A DNA stretch of 64,000 nt from CAWGCA01 sp963820955 (GCA_963820955.1 CAWGCA010000047.1:203521-267520), one strand, 5' to 3'; numbered from the stretch's first letter, positions 34,434 to 44,010 are shown. Notes: generated from the letters alone by a model not told the origin. Numbers and translations are program-made.

Positions 34434-34461
34434 TTGACTATCGGAATTCCGACCCTATTAT
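34434..34461 (+). promoter_or_regulatory. Sigma-70 promoter of groESL
   Basis: TTGACT (34434-34439), a 16-base spacer and TATTAT (34456-34461) form a good vegetative promoter. Its -10 box touches the CIRCE repeat, so repressor binding would block it. Confidence 0.75.
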
Positions 34462-34487
34462 TAGCACTCATTCAGGGTGAGTGCTAA
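34461..34487. promoter_or_regulatory. CIRCE operator (HrcA binding site)
   Basis: A perfect CIRCE: TTAGCACTC, nine bases, GAGTGCTAA. This is the HrcA repressor site that controls chaperonin operons in response to heat. It lies 70 bases before the groES start and is intact although the genes behind it carry many indels. The hrcA gene itself is not in the window. Confidence 0.97.
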
Positions 34488-34557
34488 CGTTTAGCTGTAG
34501 CCCGGATAACCAACAAACCAAATCGTTAGTTAAATCCAATGCAGGAGAGATCAGTCG

Positions 34558-34847
34558 ATGAATATTCGTCCGCTGCATGACCGGGTGGTCGTCCGCCGCA
34601 TGGAAGAGGAGCGCACCAGCCCCGGTGGCATCGTCATCCCGGACGCGCTACCGAAAAGCCCGTCCAGGGTGAAGTCTGGCCGTAGGCAACGGCAAGACAT
34701 CGACAGCGGCGAGGTACGCCCGATGGACGTGAAAGTCGGCGATAAGGTGCTGTTCGGCAAATATTCCGGCACCGAGGTCAAAGATTGAAGGTGAGGAGCT
34801 GCTGGTGATGCGCGAAGAAGACATCATGGGTGTTATCGAAGGCCTGA
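34558..34847 (+). pseudogene. groES: groES, frame broken by indels
   Basis: The sequence clearly encodes a co-chaperonin: MNIRPLHDRVVVRRMEEER, PGGIVIPD, VKVGDKVLFGKYSGTEVK, and EELLVMREEDIMGVIEG. Relative to that protein I count single-base losses near 34643, 34675 and 34698 (which together restore the frame but scramble about 20 residues) and an extra base near 34784, which creates an early TGA at 34786-34788. The frame resumes beyond it to a TGA at 34845. Otherwise every segment is canonical. GroES caps the GroEL folding chamber. The errors have the look of base-calling mistakes at short runs rather than decay. Confidence 0.85.
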
Positions 34848-34899
34848 GGCCGATCCACCATTCGACAGAAATTCAAGAGATTTTAGAGGAATAGATTAA

Positions 34900-36552
34900 A
34901 TGTCTGCAAAAGAAGTAAAATTTGGTGATGATGCCCGCCACCGATGGTGGCCGGTGTCAATATTCTGGCCGACGCCGTGAAAGTGACGCTGGGCCCGAAA
35001 GGCCGCAACGTGGTGCTGGACAAGAGCTTCGGCGCCCCGACCGTCACCAAGGACGGTGTTTCCGTCGCCAAGGAAATCGAGCTGGAAGACAAGTTCGAGA
35101 ACATGGGTGCGCAGATGGTCAAAGAGGTCGCTTCCCAGACTTCCGATGTTGCCGGTGACGGTACCACCACGGCAACCGTGCTGGCCCAGGCCATGGTCCG
35201 CGAAGGCATGAAGGCTGTTGCTGCCGGTATGAACCCCATGGATCTCAAGCGTGGTATCGACAAGGCGGTAATCGGCGTGTCGAAGATCTGAAGGGTCTGT
35301 CCAAGCCCTGCGCCGATACCAAGGCTATTGCCCAGGTCGGTACCATTTCTGCCAATTCTGACGAGAACATCGGCGACATCATCTCCGATGCCATGGAGAA
35401 GGTGGGCAAGGAAGGCGTGATCACCGTTGAAGAAGGTTCCTTCGCTGGAAAACGAGCTGGACGTCGTCGAAGGCATGCAGTTCGATCGCGGCTACCTGTC
35501 GCCCTATTTCGTCACCAACCAGCAGAACATGCAGGCCGAACTGGAAGATCCTTACGTTCTGCTGTTCGACAAGAAGATCTCCAACATCCGTGACCTGCTG
35601 CCGGTGCTGGAAAGCGTGGCCAAGGCCGGCAAGCCGCTGCTGATTATTTCCGAAGACGTGGAAGGCGAAGCGCTGGCTACCCTGGTGGTCAACAGCATCC
35701 GCGGCATCGTCAAGGTCTGCGCCGTCAAGGCGCCGGGCTTTGGTGACCGTCGCAAGGCCATGCTGCAGGATATTGCTATCCTCACCGGGGGCAGGTGATT
35801 TCCGAAGAAGTCGGCCTGTCGCTGGAAAAAGCCACCCTGGACGATCTGGGTTCCGCCAAGCGTATCCTGATCACCAAGGAAAACACGCACCATTATCGAC
35901 GGTGCCGGCAACGACGACGAAATCAAGGCGCGTGTCGAGCAGGTTCGCGCCCAGATCGAGGAGACCAGCTTCCGATTACGACAAGGAAAAGCTGCAGGAG
36001 CGTGTGGCCAAGCTGGCCGGCGGTGTCGCCGTGATCAAGGTCGGTGCCGCCACCGAAGTGGAAATGAAGGAGAAGAAGGCCCGCGTCGAAGACGCCCTGC
36101 ACGCCACCCGTGCTGCGGTCGAAGAAGGTATGGTGCCGGGCGGCGGCGTGGCATTGATCCGTGCCCTGGCTGCACTCAAAGATCTGAAAGGCGACAACCA
36201 CGACCAGGACATGGGCATCGCCATTGCTGCGCGCTGCCATGGAAGAGCCCCTGCGCCAGATCGTGCCAATGCCGGTGACGAGCCTTCCGTGATCCTCAAC
36301 AAGGTGGCAGAAGGCGAAGGCAAGTTTGGCTACAACGCCGCCACCGGCGAGTATGGCGATATGGTGGAAATGGGTATCCTGGATCCCACCAAGGTGACCC
36401 GCTTTGCGCTGCAGAATGCCGCTTCTATTGCCGGTCTGATGATCACCACCGAAGCCATGGTGGCCGAGGAGCCCAAGGAAGAGGCCGGCGGCGCCGGCAT
36501 GGGTGACATGGGCGGTATGGGCGGCATGGGTGGCATGGGTGGCATGATGTAA
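34900..36552 (+). pseudogene. groEL: groEL, frame broken by indels
   Basis: Over 1653 bases, the normal length, all parts of GroEL are present in order: MSAKEVKFGDDAR, VTLGPKGRNVVL, GDGTTTATVLAQ, GYLSPYFVTNQQNM, and the GGM-repeat tail ending GMM. I count about eight single-base changes of frame: losses near 34943, 35277, 35792 and 36264 and gains near 35441, 35887, 35970 and 36235. No full-length frame exists as given. The 60-kDa chaperonin is essential, and no substitution damage is visible, so sequence error or a recently broken second copy are the two explanations. RBS AGAGGA precedes the ATG. Confidence 0.88.
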
Positions 36553-36584
36553 TCGCCACCGGGCTTCCCTGAGCCTGAAGAAAG

Positions 36585-36613
36585 AGCCCCGCTTCGGCGG
36601 GGCTTTTTTTTTC
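36585..36613 (+). terminator. Rho-independent terminator after groEL
   Basis: AGCCCCGC, loop TTCG, GCGGGGCT, then a run of T residues. It is 32 bases after the groEL stop and is a textbook terminator. Confidence 0.95.
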
Positions 36614-36693
36614 CATACCATAGGATCAGCAGGACAAAGCGATATAATAATTACCCCATTTCCTGATGCCCGGTAAGCAACAAAAAAACCAGT

Positions 36694-36782
36694 AACCACA
36701 GAGGACACAGAGTTTGTGAGGGTTTGCATCGTCGAGCTGTCGGGTATTTTAAAATCTCTGTGCACTCTGTGTTCTGTGTGGT
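36694..36782. repeat. Imperfect inverted repeat of the CACAGAG type
   Basis: The left arm AACCACAGAGGACACAGAG (36694-36712) is mirrored by CTCTGTG...TTCTGTGTGGT (36755-36782) around a 42-base core. Repeats built of CACAGAG units are scattered in many bacterial genomes and may be small non-autonomous elements. It fills most of the 308-base gap between groEL and glnE, with the terminator at its start. Confidence 0.6.
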
Positions 36783-36860
36783 GCAATCAACCGATGCCAA
36801 TCATGGTATTTCATACTATGCCTTGGTGGCAGAGTACCGAAGGTAATTGAGCAGTCATCC

Positions 36861-39722
36861 ATGACCCCGATCGAGCAACTGCAGGATGAGACCGAAGAGC
36901 GCTGGCAGTCGTGGCAGCAGGCGGCGGCAGAGCGTGAAATAGCCCTTTCGCTGGATGATGTCCTGCTGACGCAACTTAAACAGGTGTGGGAGGGGAGCGA
37001 TTACCTGTTTCAGTGCTGTCTTCGGGAGCCCGCGCTGCTGGCCGATCTGGTGGCGAGCGGAGATCTCGGCCACTCCTTCGAGCCGGGGGAGATGGCCTCA
37101 CGCCTGCAGGGGCACCTGTCCGAGGTCGGCGACGAAGCGGCCTTGCAACACCTGCTGCGACGGTTTCGACGGTATCAGATGGTGCGCATCATCTGGCGGG
37201 ACCTCACCAGAACCGCACCCCTGGATGAGACCCTCGAGGATCTGTCGGCGCTGGCCGATGCCTGTGTCGATCAGGCCCTGGCGAAGCTCTATGCCTGGCA
37301 GACGGGAAAACTGGGCGTGCCTAAGGATGAACAGGGTGTGCCGCAGCAACTGGTGGTGCTCGGCATGGGTAAGCTGGGTGCCCGGGAACTCAATCTCTCG
37401 TCCGATATCGACCTGATCTTCAGCTATCCCGGAGCGGGCGAGGTGGACGCCCCCCGTTATCTCTCAAACGAGCAGTTTTTTACCCGCCTCTGCCAGCAAC
37501 TGATCAAGGCCATCGGCAGCCAGACCGCGGACGGCTTTGTGTTTAGGGTCGATACCCGGTTGCGTCCGTTCGGGGACTCCGGGCCCCTGGTGCTCTCGTT
37601 TGACGGCATGGAGACCTACTACCAATCAGAGGCGCGGGAATGGGAACGCTATGCCATGATCAAGGCGCGGGTGGTGGCCGGAGACGCAGACCAGGGGGAA
37701 CATCTGATGGCGATGCTGCGTCCCTTTGTCTATCGCCGCTATCTCGATTTCGGACCCATCGAATCCCTGCGCAATATGAAGCAGCTCATAAGCCAGGAGC
37801 TGAAACGCAAAGGAATGGCGGACAATATCAAGCTGGGTCCGGGCGGGATCCGGGAGATCGAGTTCATCGGTCAGGCCTTTCAGCTGATTCGGGGTGGACG
37901 GGACCCGGAGTTGCAGATCCGACCCATCCAGAGGGTGCTCTGGCTGCTTGGGGAGAAATCCCTGCTCCCGGAGTACGTGGTCAAAGAGCTGGTAGAGGCC
38001 TATCAATACCTGCGCCTGGTGGAGAACCGGATTCAGGCCTGGCAGGATCGTCAGACCCACCTGCTGCCGGAAGACAATCTGGGGCGGCTGCGACTGGCTC
38101 GGGCCATGGGATGCGATGACTGGGAGGGATTTCTGCAGCAGCTGGATCATCACCGGCAGCGGGTGCAGGGTCATTTCGATATGGTGTTTGCCGCACCCCA
38201 GAGCGACAACGAACAGGAGGATCATCGCTTCCAGGATATCTGGGGTCAGCGGGTGGAAGATGCTCAGGCGCGGGCGTTACTGCAAGAGGCAGGATTCGAC
38301 AGTGGCGAGACCAGCCTGCAGCGGTTGGATGTCTTCCGCAACTCCCACACTTGTCGTGGCCTGGGGGCCCAGGGCCGTGAGCGGTTGGACCGGCTGATGC
38401 CCCTGCTGCTGGGTGCGGTCGCCGGTTCGTCGGCACCGGATCAAACCCTGGATCGTCTGCTTCGACTGCTGGATGCGATTGCCCGCCGGACCGCCTATCT
38501 GGCGCTGCTGGTGGAGAGTCCGCTGGCCCTGTCCCAGTTGGTTCGTCTGACCTCGATCAGCCCCTGGGTCTCTCAGCAGATTGCCCGTCAGCCGTTGCTG
38601 CTGGACGAAATGATCGATCCCAGGCGGCTCTATACTCCGTTGCGCAGGGACAACCTGGAGGCCGAACTGGATACCCTGCTCTCGGTGCTGGAGCAGGATG
38701 ATCTGGAGCAGCGGATGGAGCGGCTGCGGCAGTTTTCCAAAAGTAACATGCTGCGGGTGGCGGCGGCCGATATAACAGGTGTAATCCCGCTGATGGTGGT
38801 CAGTGACTATCTGACCGAAATTGCGGAAACAGTCATCGCCCGGGTCATGGACCTGGCCTGGGAAGATCTCGCCGCCCGTCACGGGCAACCTACCGATGTG
38901 TTGGGGGGCGACAAGGGGTTTGCCGTGGTTGGCTACGGTAAACTGGGCGGTCTCGAGCTGGGCTACGGCTCTGATCTGGATCTGGTGTTTCTGCATGGAA
39001 GCACTAACCCCAACGCCATGACCGACGGCGAAAAGTCGGTCTCCAACGAGGTTTTCTACGCCCGCCTTGGCCAGCGTATGATCCACATGTTCACTACCCG
39101 TACTCCCGCCGGGTTGCTGTATGAGGTGGATATGAGACTGCGGCCGAATGGCAACTCCGGCATGCTGGTCACCCCGATAGAGACGTTTGAAAGATATCAG
39201 CACCAGGACGCCTGGACCTGGGAACATCAGGCCCTGCTGCGGGCCCGGCCGGTGGCGGGCGATCCGGTGGTGTGCGAACGGTTCCAACGGGTCCGGCAGG
39301 AGGTACTCGGCCGGGCACGGGAGCCGCAGACCCTGCGCGGTGAGGTACGCGAGATGCGGGAAAAGATGCGGACTGCTCTGGATCGAAGCGTCACCGGCCG
39401 GTTCGATATCAAGCAGGGGCACGGTGGTATCGCGGATATCGAATTTATGGTTCAATATTCTGCTCTTCGGTGGGCCTCTCGCTACCCGGATCTGCTGCAG
39501 TGGACGGACAATATCCGGTTGCTGGAAACCCTGGCGAGCCACCAGCTTTTGACCGGGGGGACCGCGGACAAGCTGGCCGAAGCCTACCGGTCTCTACGAG
39601 CCGTTTATCATCGCAACGCCCTGGGTGAGCTGCCGGGACTGATTGCCGATGACGAGCTGCCTGAAGAGCGGCGGACGGTGACGGAAATATGGCAAAATCT
39701 GATGGAGAGTTCTGGGGAGTAG
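36861..39722 (+). CDS. glnE: Bifunctional glutamine synthetase adenylyltransferase/adenylyl-removing enzyme
   Basis: A 953-residue GlnE with two nucleotidyltransferase domains. The N-terminal de-adenylylating domain has GMGKLGARELNLSSDIDLIFSY at about residue 166, and the C-terminal adenylylating domain has GYGKLGGLELGYGSDLDLVFLH at about residue 690. Each is followed by a helical GlnD-UR-interacting domain. It attaches or removes AMP on glutamine synthetase according to PII state, so it sets nitrogen assimilation. The frame is clean, unlike the groESL genes just upstream. ilvE follows on the same strand. Confidence 0.96.
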   Translation: MTPIEQLQDETEERWQSWQQAAAEREIALSLDDVLLTQLKQVWEGSDYLFQCCLREPALLADLVASGDLGHSFEPGEMASRLQGHLSEVGDEAALQHLLRRFRRYQMVRIIWRDLTRTAPLDETLEDLSALADACVDQALAKLYAWQTGKLGVPKDEQGVPQQLVVLGMGKLGARELNLSSDIDLIFSYPGAGEVDAPRYLSNEQFFTRLCQQLIKAIGSQTADGFVFRVDTRLRPFGDSGPLVLSFDGMETYYQSEAREWERYAMIKARVVAGDADQGEHLMAMLRPFVYRRYLDFGPIESLRNMKQLISQELKRKGMADNIKLGPGGIREIEFIGQAFQLIRGGRDPELQIRPIQRVLWLLGEKSLLPEYVVKELVEAYQYLRLVENRIQAWQDRQTHLLPEDNLGRLRLARAMGCDDWEGFLQQLDHHRQRVQGHFDMVFAAPQSDNEQEDHRFQDIWGQRVEDAQARALLQEAGFDSGETSLQRLDVFRNSHTCRGLGAQGRERLDRLMPLLLGAVAGSSAPDQTLDRLLRLLDAIARRTAYLALLVESPLALSQLVRLTSISPWVSQQIARQPLLLDEMIDPRRLYTPLRRDNLEAELDTLLSVLEQDDLEQRMERLRQFSKSNMLRVAAADITGVIPLMVVSDYLTEIAETVIARVMDLAWEDLAARHGQPTDVLGGDKGFAVVGYGKLGGLELGYGSDLDLVFLHGSTNPNAMTDGEKSVSNEVFYARLGQRMIHMFTTRTPAGLLYEVDMRLRPNGNSGMLVTPIETFERYQHQDAWTWEHQALLRARPVAGDPVVCERFQRVRQEVLGRAREPQTLRGEVREMREKMRTALDRSVTGRFDIKQGHGGIADIEFMVQYSALRWASRYPDLLQWTDNIRLLETLASHQLLTGGTADKLAEAYRSLRAVYHRNALGELPGLIADDELPEERRTVTEIWQNLMESSGE

Positions 39723-39777
39723 GTCGCGTTGCCGGGTGAACAGCGACCGGCACGCAACCGGTAATTTGGAGAAGTCA

Positions 39778-40701
39778 ATGCAGACATTCGCGGACCGTGA
39801 CGGTTGGATCTGGCTGGATGGGGAGATGGTGCCCTGGCGTGAGGCCAGAGTGCACGTCCTTACTCACACGCTCCATTACGGCATGGGTGTGTTCGAGGGG
39901 GTGCGGGCGTACCAGACAGAGCAGGGGCCGGCCATCTTTCGGCTGCAGGATCACACCGAGCGGTTGTTCCGTTCCGCCCATATCCTGGGGATGAAGATCC
40001 CGTTTGATGCGGAGACCTTGAACCAGGCGCAACAGGCGGCGGTTCGTGAAAACAACCTCAAGTCCGCCTACCTCCGACCCATGTGTTTCTATGGCTCCGA
40101 AGGCATGGGGCTGCGGGCCGATAACCTGAAGGTGCATGCCATGGTGGCGGCCTGGGAGTGGGGGGCCTATCTGGGGGAAGAGAATCTGCGCAACGGAATC
40201 CGTATCCGGGTCTCCTCCTTTACCCGCCACCATGTCAACATCACCATGTGCCGGGCCAAGGCCAACGGTAATTACATGAACTCCATGCTGGCGCTGCAGG
40301 AGGCCCTGCGCGATGGTTACGATGAGGCGCTGCTGCTGGATACCGAAGGGTATGTGATGGAGGGCTCCGGGGAGAATATATTCATCGTCCGGGATGGCAC
40401 CATCTATACGCCGGATCTGACCTCGGCGCTGGACGGCATCACCCGCCGCACCGTATTCACCCTGGCCGCTGAATTGGGCATACCGGTGCTGGAGAAACGC
40501 ATCACCCGGGACGAGGTATATATCGCCGATGAGGCCTTCTTTACCGGTTCTGCGGCAGAGGTGACGCCGATCCGTGAGGTAGACAATCGCAGCATCGGCA
40601 GCGGCACCCGGGGACCGATTACCAAACAGCTGCAGGATCTCTATTTCGACCAGGTTCAAGGCCGTCGGAAAGAGCATTCCGAGTGGCTGACCTATGTCTG
40701 A
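39778..40701 (+). CDS. ilvE: Branched-chain amino acid aminotransferase
   Basis: A 307-residue class IV aminotransferase. It begins MQTFADRDGWIWLDGEMVPW, then HTLHYGMGVFEGVRAY, the lysine that binds pyridoxal phosphate in RAKANGNYMNS, and the end motif GTRGPITKQLQDLYFD. It catalyses the last step of leucine, isoleucine and valine synthesis. GGAG lies 6 bases before the ATG at 39778; the frame is open to 39736 but that part is not conserved. It is followed by the zinc-finger gene as in many gammaproteobacteria. Confidence 0.95.
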   Translation: MQTFADRDGWIWLDGEMVPWREARVHVLTHTLHYGMGVFEGVRAYQTEQGPAIFRLQDHTERLFRSAHILGMKIPFDAETLNQAQQAAVRENNLKSAYLRPMCFYGSEGMGLRADNLKVHAMVAAWEWGAYLGEENLRNGIRIRVSSFTRHHVNITMCRAKANGNYMNSMLALQEALRDGYDEALLLDTEGYVMEGSGENIFIVRDGTIYTPDLTSALDGITRRTVFTLAAELGIPVLEKRITRDEVYIADEAFFTGSAAEVTPIREVDNRSIGSGTRGPITKQLQDLYFDQVQGRRKEHSEWLTYV

Positions 40702-40730
40702 AGCAGACCTACTCAAGGGAGAGAGCGATC

Positions 40731-40922
40731 ATGGCTGAAATGACTGCGACGTCCAAGACTCAGGCGATTGTGGAGGTAAGCCGTAAGGACCTGCCTGTCA
40801 GCTGCCCCGCTCCGGATACCGATGCGGCCGGGTTGCATCCCCGGGTCTATATTCCGTTGAAGGAGAGCGGCGGGCAGGCGGTCTGCCCCTATTGCGGCAC
40901 CGAATACCGGTTGAAAGATTGA
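40731..40922 (+). CDS. Small zinc-finger (CHCC) protein
   Basis: A 63-residue protein with SCPAPDTDAAGLHPRVYIPL and CPYCGTEYRL, giving one Cys, one His and a CxxC pair: the zf-CHCC fold also found in mitochondrial NDUFS6. GGGAG precedes the ATG at 40731. It follows ilvE by 29 bases, a pairing common in this group. Its function is not known. Confidence 0.85.
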   Translation: MAEMTATSKTQAIVEVSRKDLPVSCPAPDTDAAGLHPRVYIPLKESGGQAVCPYCGTEYRLKD

Positions 40923-41022
40923 CTTGAAGGCAGGGTTGACTGGTGTGGCCCGCCGACGATTGTCCCGCGTTGCTGCGCCCCGTTCACTACTGACCAAGCC
41001 ACCGGGCACACTGATTTCCGTC

Positions 41023-41042
41023 ATTCTGGCGAAAGCCAGAAT
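41023..41042. repeat. Short REP-like hairpin
   Basis: ATTCTGGC-GAAA-GCCAGAAT is a perfect 8-bp stem with a four-base loop, set in GTCATTCTGGCGAAAGCCAG. This type is a widespread dispersed repeat in proteobacteria. It lies in a 239-base gap before the second beta-CASP gene and may also help end transcription of the ilvE unit. Confidence 0.6.
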
Positions 41043-41161
41043 CCATTAATTAATAAGCTAGCTAAGGGGTTCCATTCTTGGAAGGTCCAATAAGCAGTGT
41101 TTTTCTGCACCACTATTCCGGACCGCACGGAACGACATCTCTAAAATAATCGACTTCATAG

Positions 41162-42583
41162 ATGCAGCCGTCTGCTGCACAACGGAGTGTGCTGTTGGCC
41201 CATAAACGCTATCCCAGAATCCTCCATCATGGCGCCGTTGACGGAGTTACCGGTTCCTGCCACCAACTGCTGATCGCCCCGGACAGTTCGGTGCTGGTTG
41301 ATTGCGGACTTTTTCAGGGGGCCGAATTATCCCGTCAGGGGGCGGCCCAAACCAGCCTGGAAATTGATTTTCCGGTCGAGACGGTGCGTGCGCTGCTGAT
41401 TACCCACTGTCATATCGACCATGTGGGACGCATCCCTTACCTGCTGGCCGCCGGATTCGACGGCCCCATCTACTGCTCAGAGCCCACCGCCGAGTTGCTG
41501 CCACTGGTGCTGGAAGACGCCGTTCAGATCGGGTTCACCCGGGATCGACGGCTGGTGGAACGCTTTGTCGATCTGATCAGAAAACGCATCGTCCCGGTCC
41601 CCTACAAACAGTGGATCGAGGTCGCGCTTCCGGCGGCCAGGCTCAAGGTCAGATTCAAGCCGGCCGGACATATCCTCGGCTCCGCCTATATCGAGTGTGA
41701 GACGGACATTGATGGCTCGCGCCGAAGGGTCGTTTTCTCCGGAGACCTGGGCGCACCCTACTCACCGCTGCTGGCGGCGCCGGAACCACCCTACAGTGCG
41801 GATGTTCTGGTGCTGGAAAGCACTTATGGTGACAGGGAGCATGAAGACCGGCGCCAGCGAAGACAGCGGCTGCGACGAATTATCGAGCGTTGTTTCCACA
41901 ACCGGGGTGTGGTTCTGATACCCGCTTTCAGTATTGGCCGCACCCAGGAACTGCTCTACGAGTTGGAGGGGATCATTCACCAGGTGGGCGCAGGATGGGC
42001 GGGAACCGAGATTATCGTCGACTCACCCCTGGCGGCCCGATTTACCGACACCTATCGATCGCTCTGGCCCTTTTGGGATGCGGAGGCGCGGCACAGGAAG
42101 GCAACCGGGCGTCATCCCCTCTCCTTCGAACAATTGACAACGATCGAAAGCCATCAGGATCATCTGAACGCGGTCAGCTACCTGAAGAAGAGTGCGCGAC
42201 CCTGCATCGTGCTGGCGGCCAGCGGCATGTGCAGCGGTGGGCGGATCGTAAACTACCTGAAGGCCCTGATTGAAGACCCGCGCACCGATATCCTGTTTGT
42301 CGGTTATCAGGCCCAGGGCACGGCTGGCCGCACTATCCAGAAATACGGGCCGAAACGGGGCTATGTAGAACTGGATGGGAAGCGTTATCAAATTGCCGCG
42401 GCAGTTCACACGCTCAGCGGCTATTCTGCCCATGCCGATCAGAAGAACCTGCTGAATTTCGTGCGGCGTATGCGGAAAAAGCCGGAGGAGATCAGGCTGG
42501 TGCATGGAGACAGGGAGGCGAAAAGGACGCTGCAGCGTGTGCTCCAGGAGACCGTTCCCGAGGCAGAGGTAATTGTGCCTTGA
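41162..42583 (+). CDS. Metallo-beta-lactamase/beta-CASP RNA nuclease, second copy
   Basis: A 473-residue protein with metal motif H82-x-H84-x-D86-H87 (THCHIDHVGR), AGHILGSAYIE, SGDLG, ESTYGDREH, IPAFSIGRTQELLYELE, ASGMCSGGRIVNYL, and HTLSGYSAHADQKNLLNFVRRMRKKP. It belongs to the same RNA-cleaving family as the 12094 protein but is a distinct paralogue. Between them they share all catalytic motifs. A decayed fragment at 43730-44010 matches the last 100 residues of this one closely. It lies between the ilvE unit and the sugar locus, so it is not clearly linked to either. Confidence 0.88.
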   Translation: MQPSAAQRSVLLAHKRYPRILHHGAVDGVTGSCHQLLIAPDSSVLVDCGLFQGAELSRQGAAQTSLEIDFPVETVRALLITHCHIDHVGRIPYLLAAGFDGPIYCSEPTAELLPLVLEDAVQIGFTRDRRLVERFVDLIRKRIVPVPYKQWIEVALPAARLKVRFKPAGHILGSAYIECETDIDGSRRRVVFSGDLGAPYSPLLAAPEPPYSADVLVLESTYGDREHEDRRQRRQRLRRIIERCFHNRGVVLIPAFSIGRTQELLYELEGIIHQVGAGWAGTEIIVDSPLAARFTDTYRSLWPFWDAEARHRKATGRHPLSFEQLTTIESHQDHLNAVSYLKKSARPCIVLAASGMCSGGRIVNYLKALIEDPRTDILFVGYQAQGTAGRTIQKYGPKRGYVELDGKRYQIAAAVHTLSGYSAHADQKNLLNFVRRMRKKPEEIRLVHGDREAKRTLQRVLQETVPEAEVIVP

Positions 42584-42668
42584 AGTCTTGGCATCGCTCA
42601 TCACGGCATGGGGTCGGGAGTGCGTGTGGGGTATACTCCCACTGATTTGTTTCAATCTGGGCATAGCT

Positions 42669-43700
42669 ATGTCGGCATATGATGATTTGAAGACCCGCCT
42701 TGTCAGCAACCGACACACCTGGCTGGTGACAGGGGTGGCCGGTTTCATTGGCTCCAATCTGCTGGAGATGCTGCTGCGGCTTGATCAGAAGGTGGTCGGG
42801 CTGGACAACTTCGTGACCGGCTATCGGCACAATCTGGATCAGGCGCTGGCCGATGCCGGGCATCCCGCGAATAGCGATGCCTTTCGTTTTATCGAAGGCG
42901 ATATCTGCGACCTGGAGACCTGCCGGCAGGCCTGTGAAGGGGCGGACTATGTGCTGCACCAGGCGGCCCTGGGCTCGGTCCCCCGTTCCATAGAAGACCC
43001 CATCCGCACCAATCAGTCCAACATAGATGGTTTCCTCAATATGCTTGTGGCGGCGAGGGATGCCGGGGTAAAGCGCTTTGTCTATGCGGCATCCAGTTCC
43101 ACCTACGGCGACCACCCGGACCTGCCCAAGATCGAAGAGAAGATCGGAAACCCCCTGAGTCCCTACGCGGTGACCAAGGTGGTGAATGAGCTCTATGCCA
43201 GCGTGTTCGCCCGGACCTATGATTTCCGAACCATCGGGCTGCGTTATTTTAATATCTTCGGCAAGCGCCAGGATCCCAACGGGGCCTATGCGGCAGTGAT
43301 CCCCAAGTGGGTAGCCAGCCTGCTGGCTGGGGACGAGGTGTTCATCAACGGGGATGGCGAGACCAGCCGGGATTTCTGCTATATCGAAAATACCGTGCAG
43401 ATGAATCTACTGGCAGCGATGTCGGAAGATCCCGAGGCCTCAAATCAAGTTTACAATGTCGCCTTGGGTGACAGAACCAGCCTGAACCAATTGTTCGGGA
43501 TGATCCAGGAGCGACTTCTCGCCCGCCGACCCGGCCTGAATCCACAGCAACCCGTTTATCGGGATTTTCGAGCGGGAGATGTCCGCCATTCCCTGGCCGA
43601 CATCGGCAAGGCGCAGCGCCTGCTGGGTTATGTGCCGAGTCACCGCATCGACCAGGGGCTGGATGAGGCAATGGATTGGTACGTGGCGTCACTGGGTTAG
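42669..43700 (+). CDS. wbpP: UDP-N-acetylglucosamine 4-epimerase, WbpP/TviC type
   Basis: A 343-residue short-chain dehydrogenase-type epimerase. The Rossmann start is WLVTGVAGFIGSN, followed by GLDNFVTGYRHNL, SSSTYGDHPDLPK and the active-site SPYAVTK. The length and N-terminal extension match WbpP of Pseudomonas and TviC of the Vi antigen, which turn UDP-GlcNAc or its uronic acid into the galacto form. It opens the polysaccharide locus. The start at 42669 fits; the frame continues to 42573 in sequence that overlaps the previous gene. Confidence 0.88.
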   Translation: MSAYDDLKTRLVSNRHTWLVTGVAGFIGSNLLEMLLRLDQKVVGLDNFVTGYRHNLDQALADAGHPANSDAFRFIEGDICDLETCRQACEGADYVLHQAALGSVPRSIEDPIRTNQSNIDGFLNMLVAARDAGVKRFVYAASSSTYGDHPDLPKIEEKIGNPLSPYAVTKVVNELYASVFARTYDFRTIGLRYFNIFGKRQDPNGAYAAVIPKWVASLLAGDEVFINGDGETSRDFCYIENTVQMNLLAAMSEDPEASNQVYNVALGDRTSLNQLFGMIQERLLARRPGLNPQQPVYRDFRAGDVRHSLADIGKAQRLLGYVPSHRIDQGLDEAMDWYVASLG

Positions 43701-43729
43701 TCTTGGGGCTCTATTGACTCGGTGTACTT

Positions 43730-44010
43730 ATTGCTCACATCCGGGTTGTTGCTTATCAAACTCAGGGTGCCATCGGCTTTATCCGCTAGAAGTGCGGACT
43801 GAAAAAGGGCTGCCTAGAGCTGGAAGACAGGCATTATCAAATAGCTACGCTGGTTCACACTCTCAGCGGTTAGTCGGGTCATGCCGATCAGAAGAACCTG
43901 CTCAACTTCGCCCGCCGCATGCGGAAGAGGTCTCCGGGAAATACCGTTGATGTATGGGGTGCAATTGGCTAAGGGGAAATTGCAGCGCCGGCTGCAGGGA
44001 TGCTTTACCG
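43730..44010 (+). pseudogene. Decayed C-terminal fragment of a beta-CASP nuclease
   Basis: In one frame from about 43730 the sequence reads VVAYQTQGAIGFIR-stop-KCGLKKGCLELEDRHYQIA, then TLVHTLSG-stop-SGHADQKNLLNFARRMRK; after a frame change the rest gives EIPLMYGVQLAKGKLQRRLQGC. This follows, residue for residue in many places, the end of the nuclease at 41162-42583 (FVGYQAQG..., GYVELDGKRYQIA, HTLSGYSAHADQKNLLNF). Two stops and one frameshift make it a pseudogene. The first two thirds of the gene are missing. It occupies most of the 481-base gap before wlbA. Confidence 0.8.

Noticed and set aside
34786..34788. The TGA that would end groES at 76 residues as a true stop
   Set aside because: The conserved end of GroES continues in another frame directly after it, so it results from an indel.
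38277..39542. A 421-codon minus-strand frame inside glnE
   Set aside because: It lies fully opposite a conserved gene with both catalytic domains; a composition shadow.
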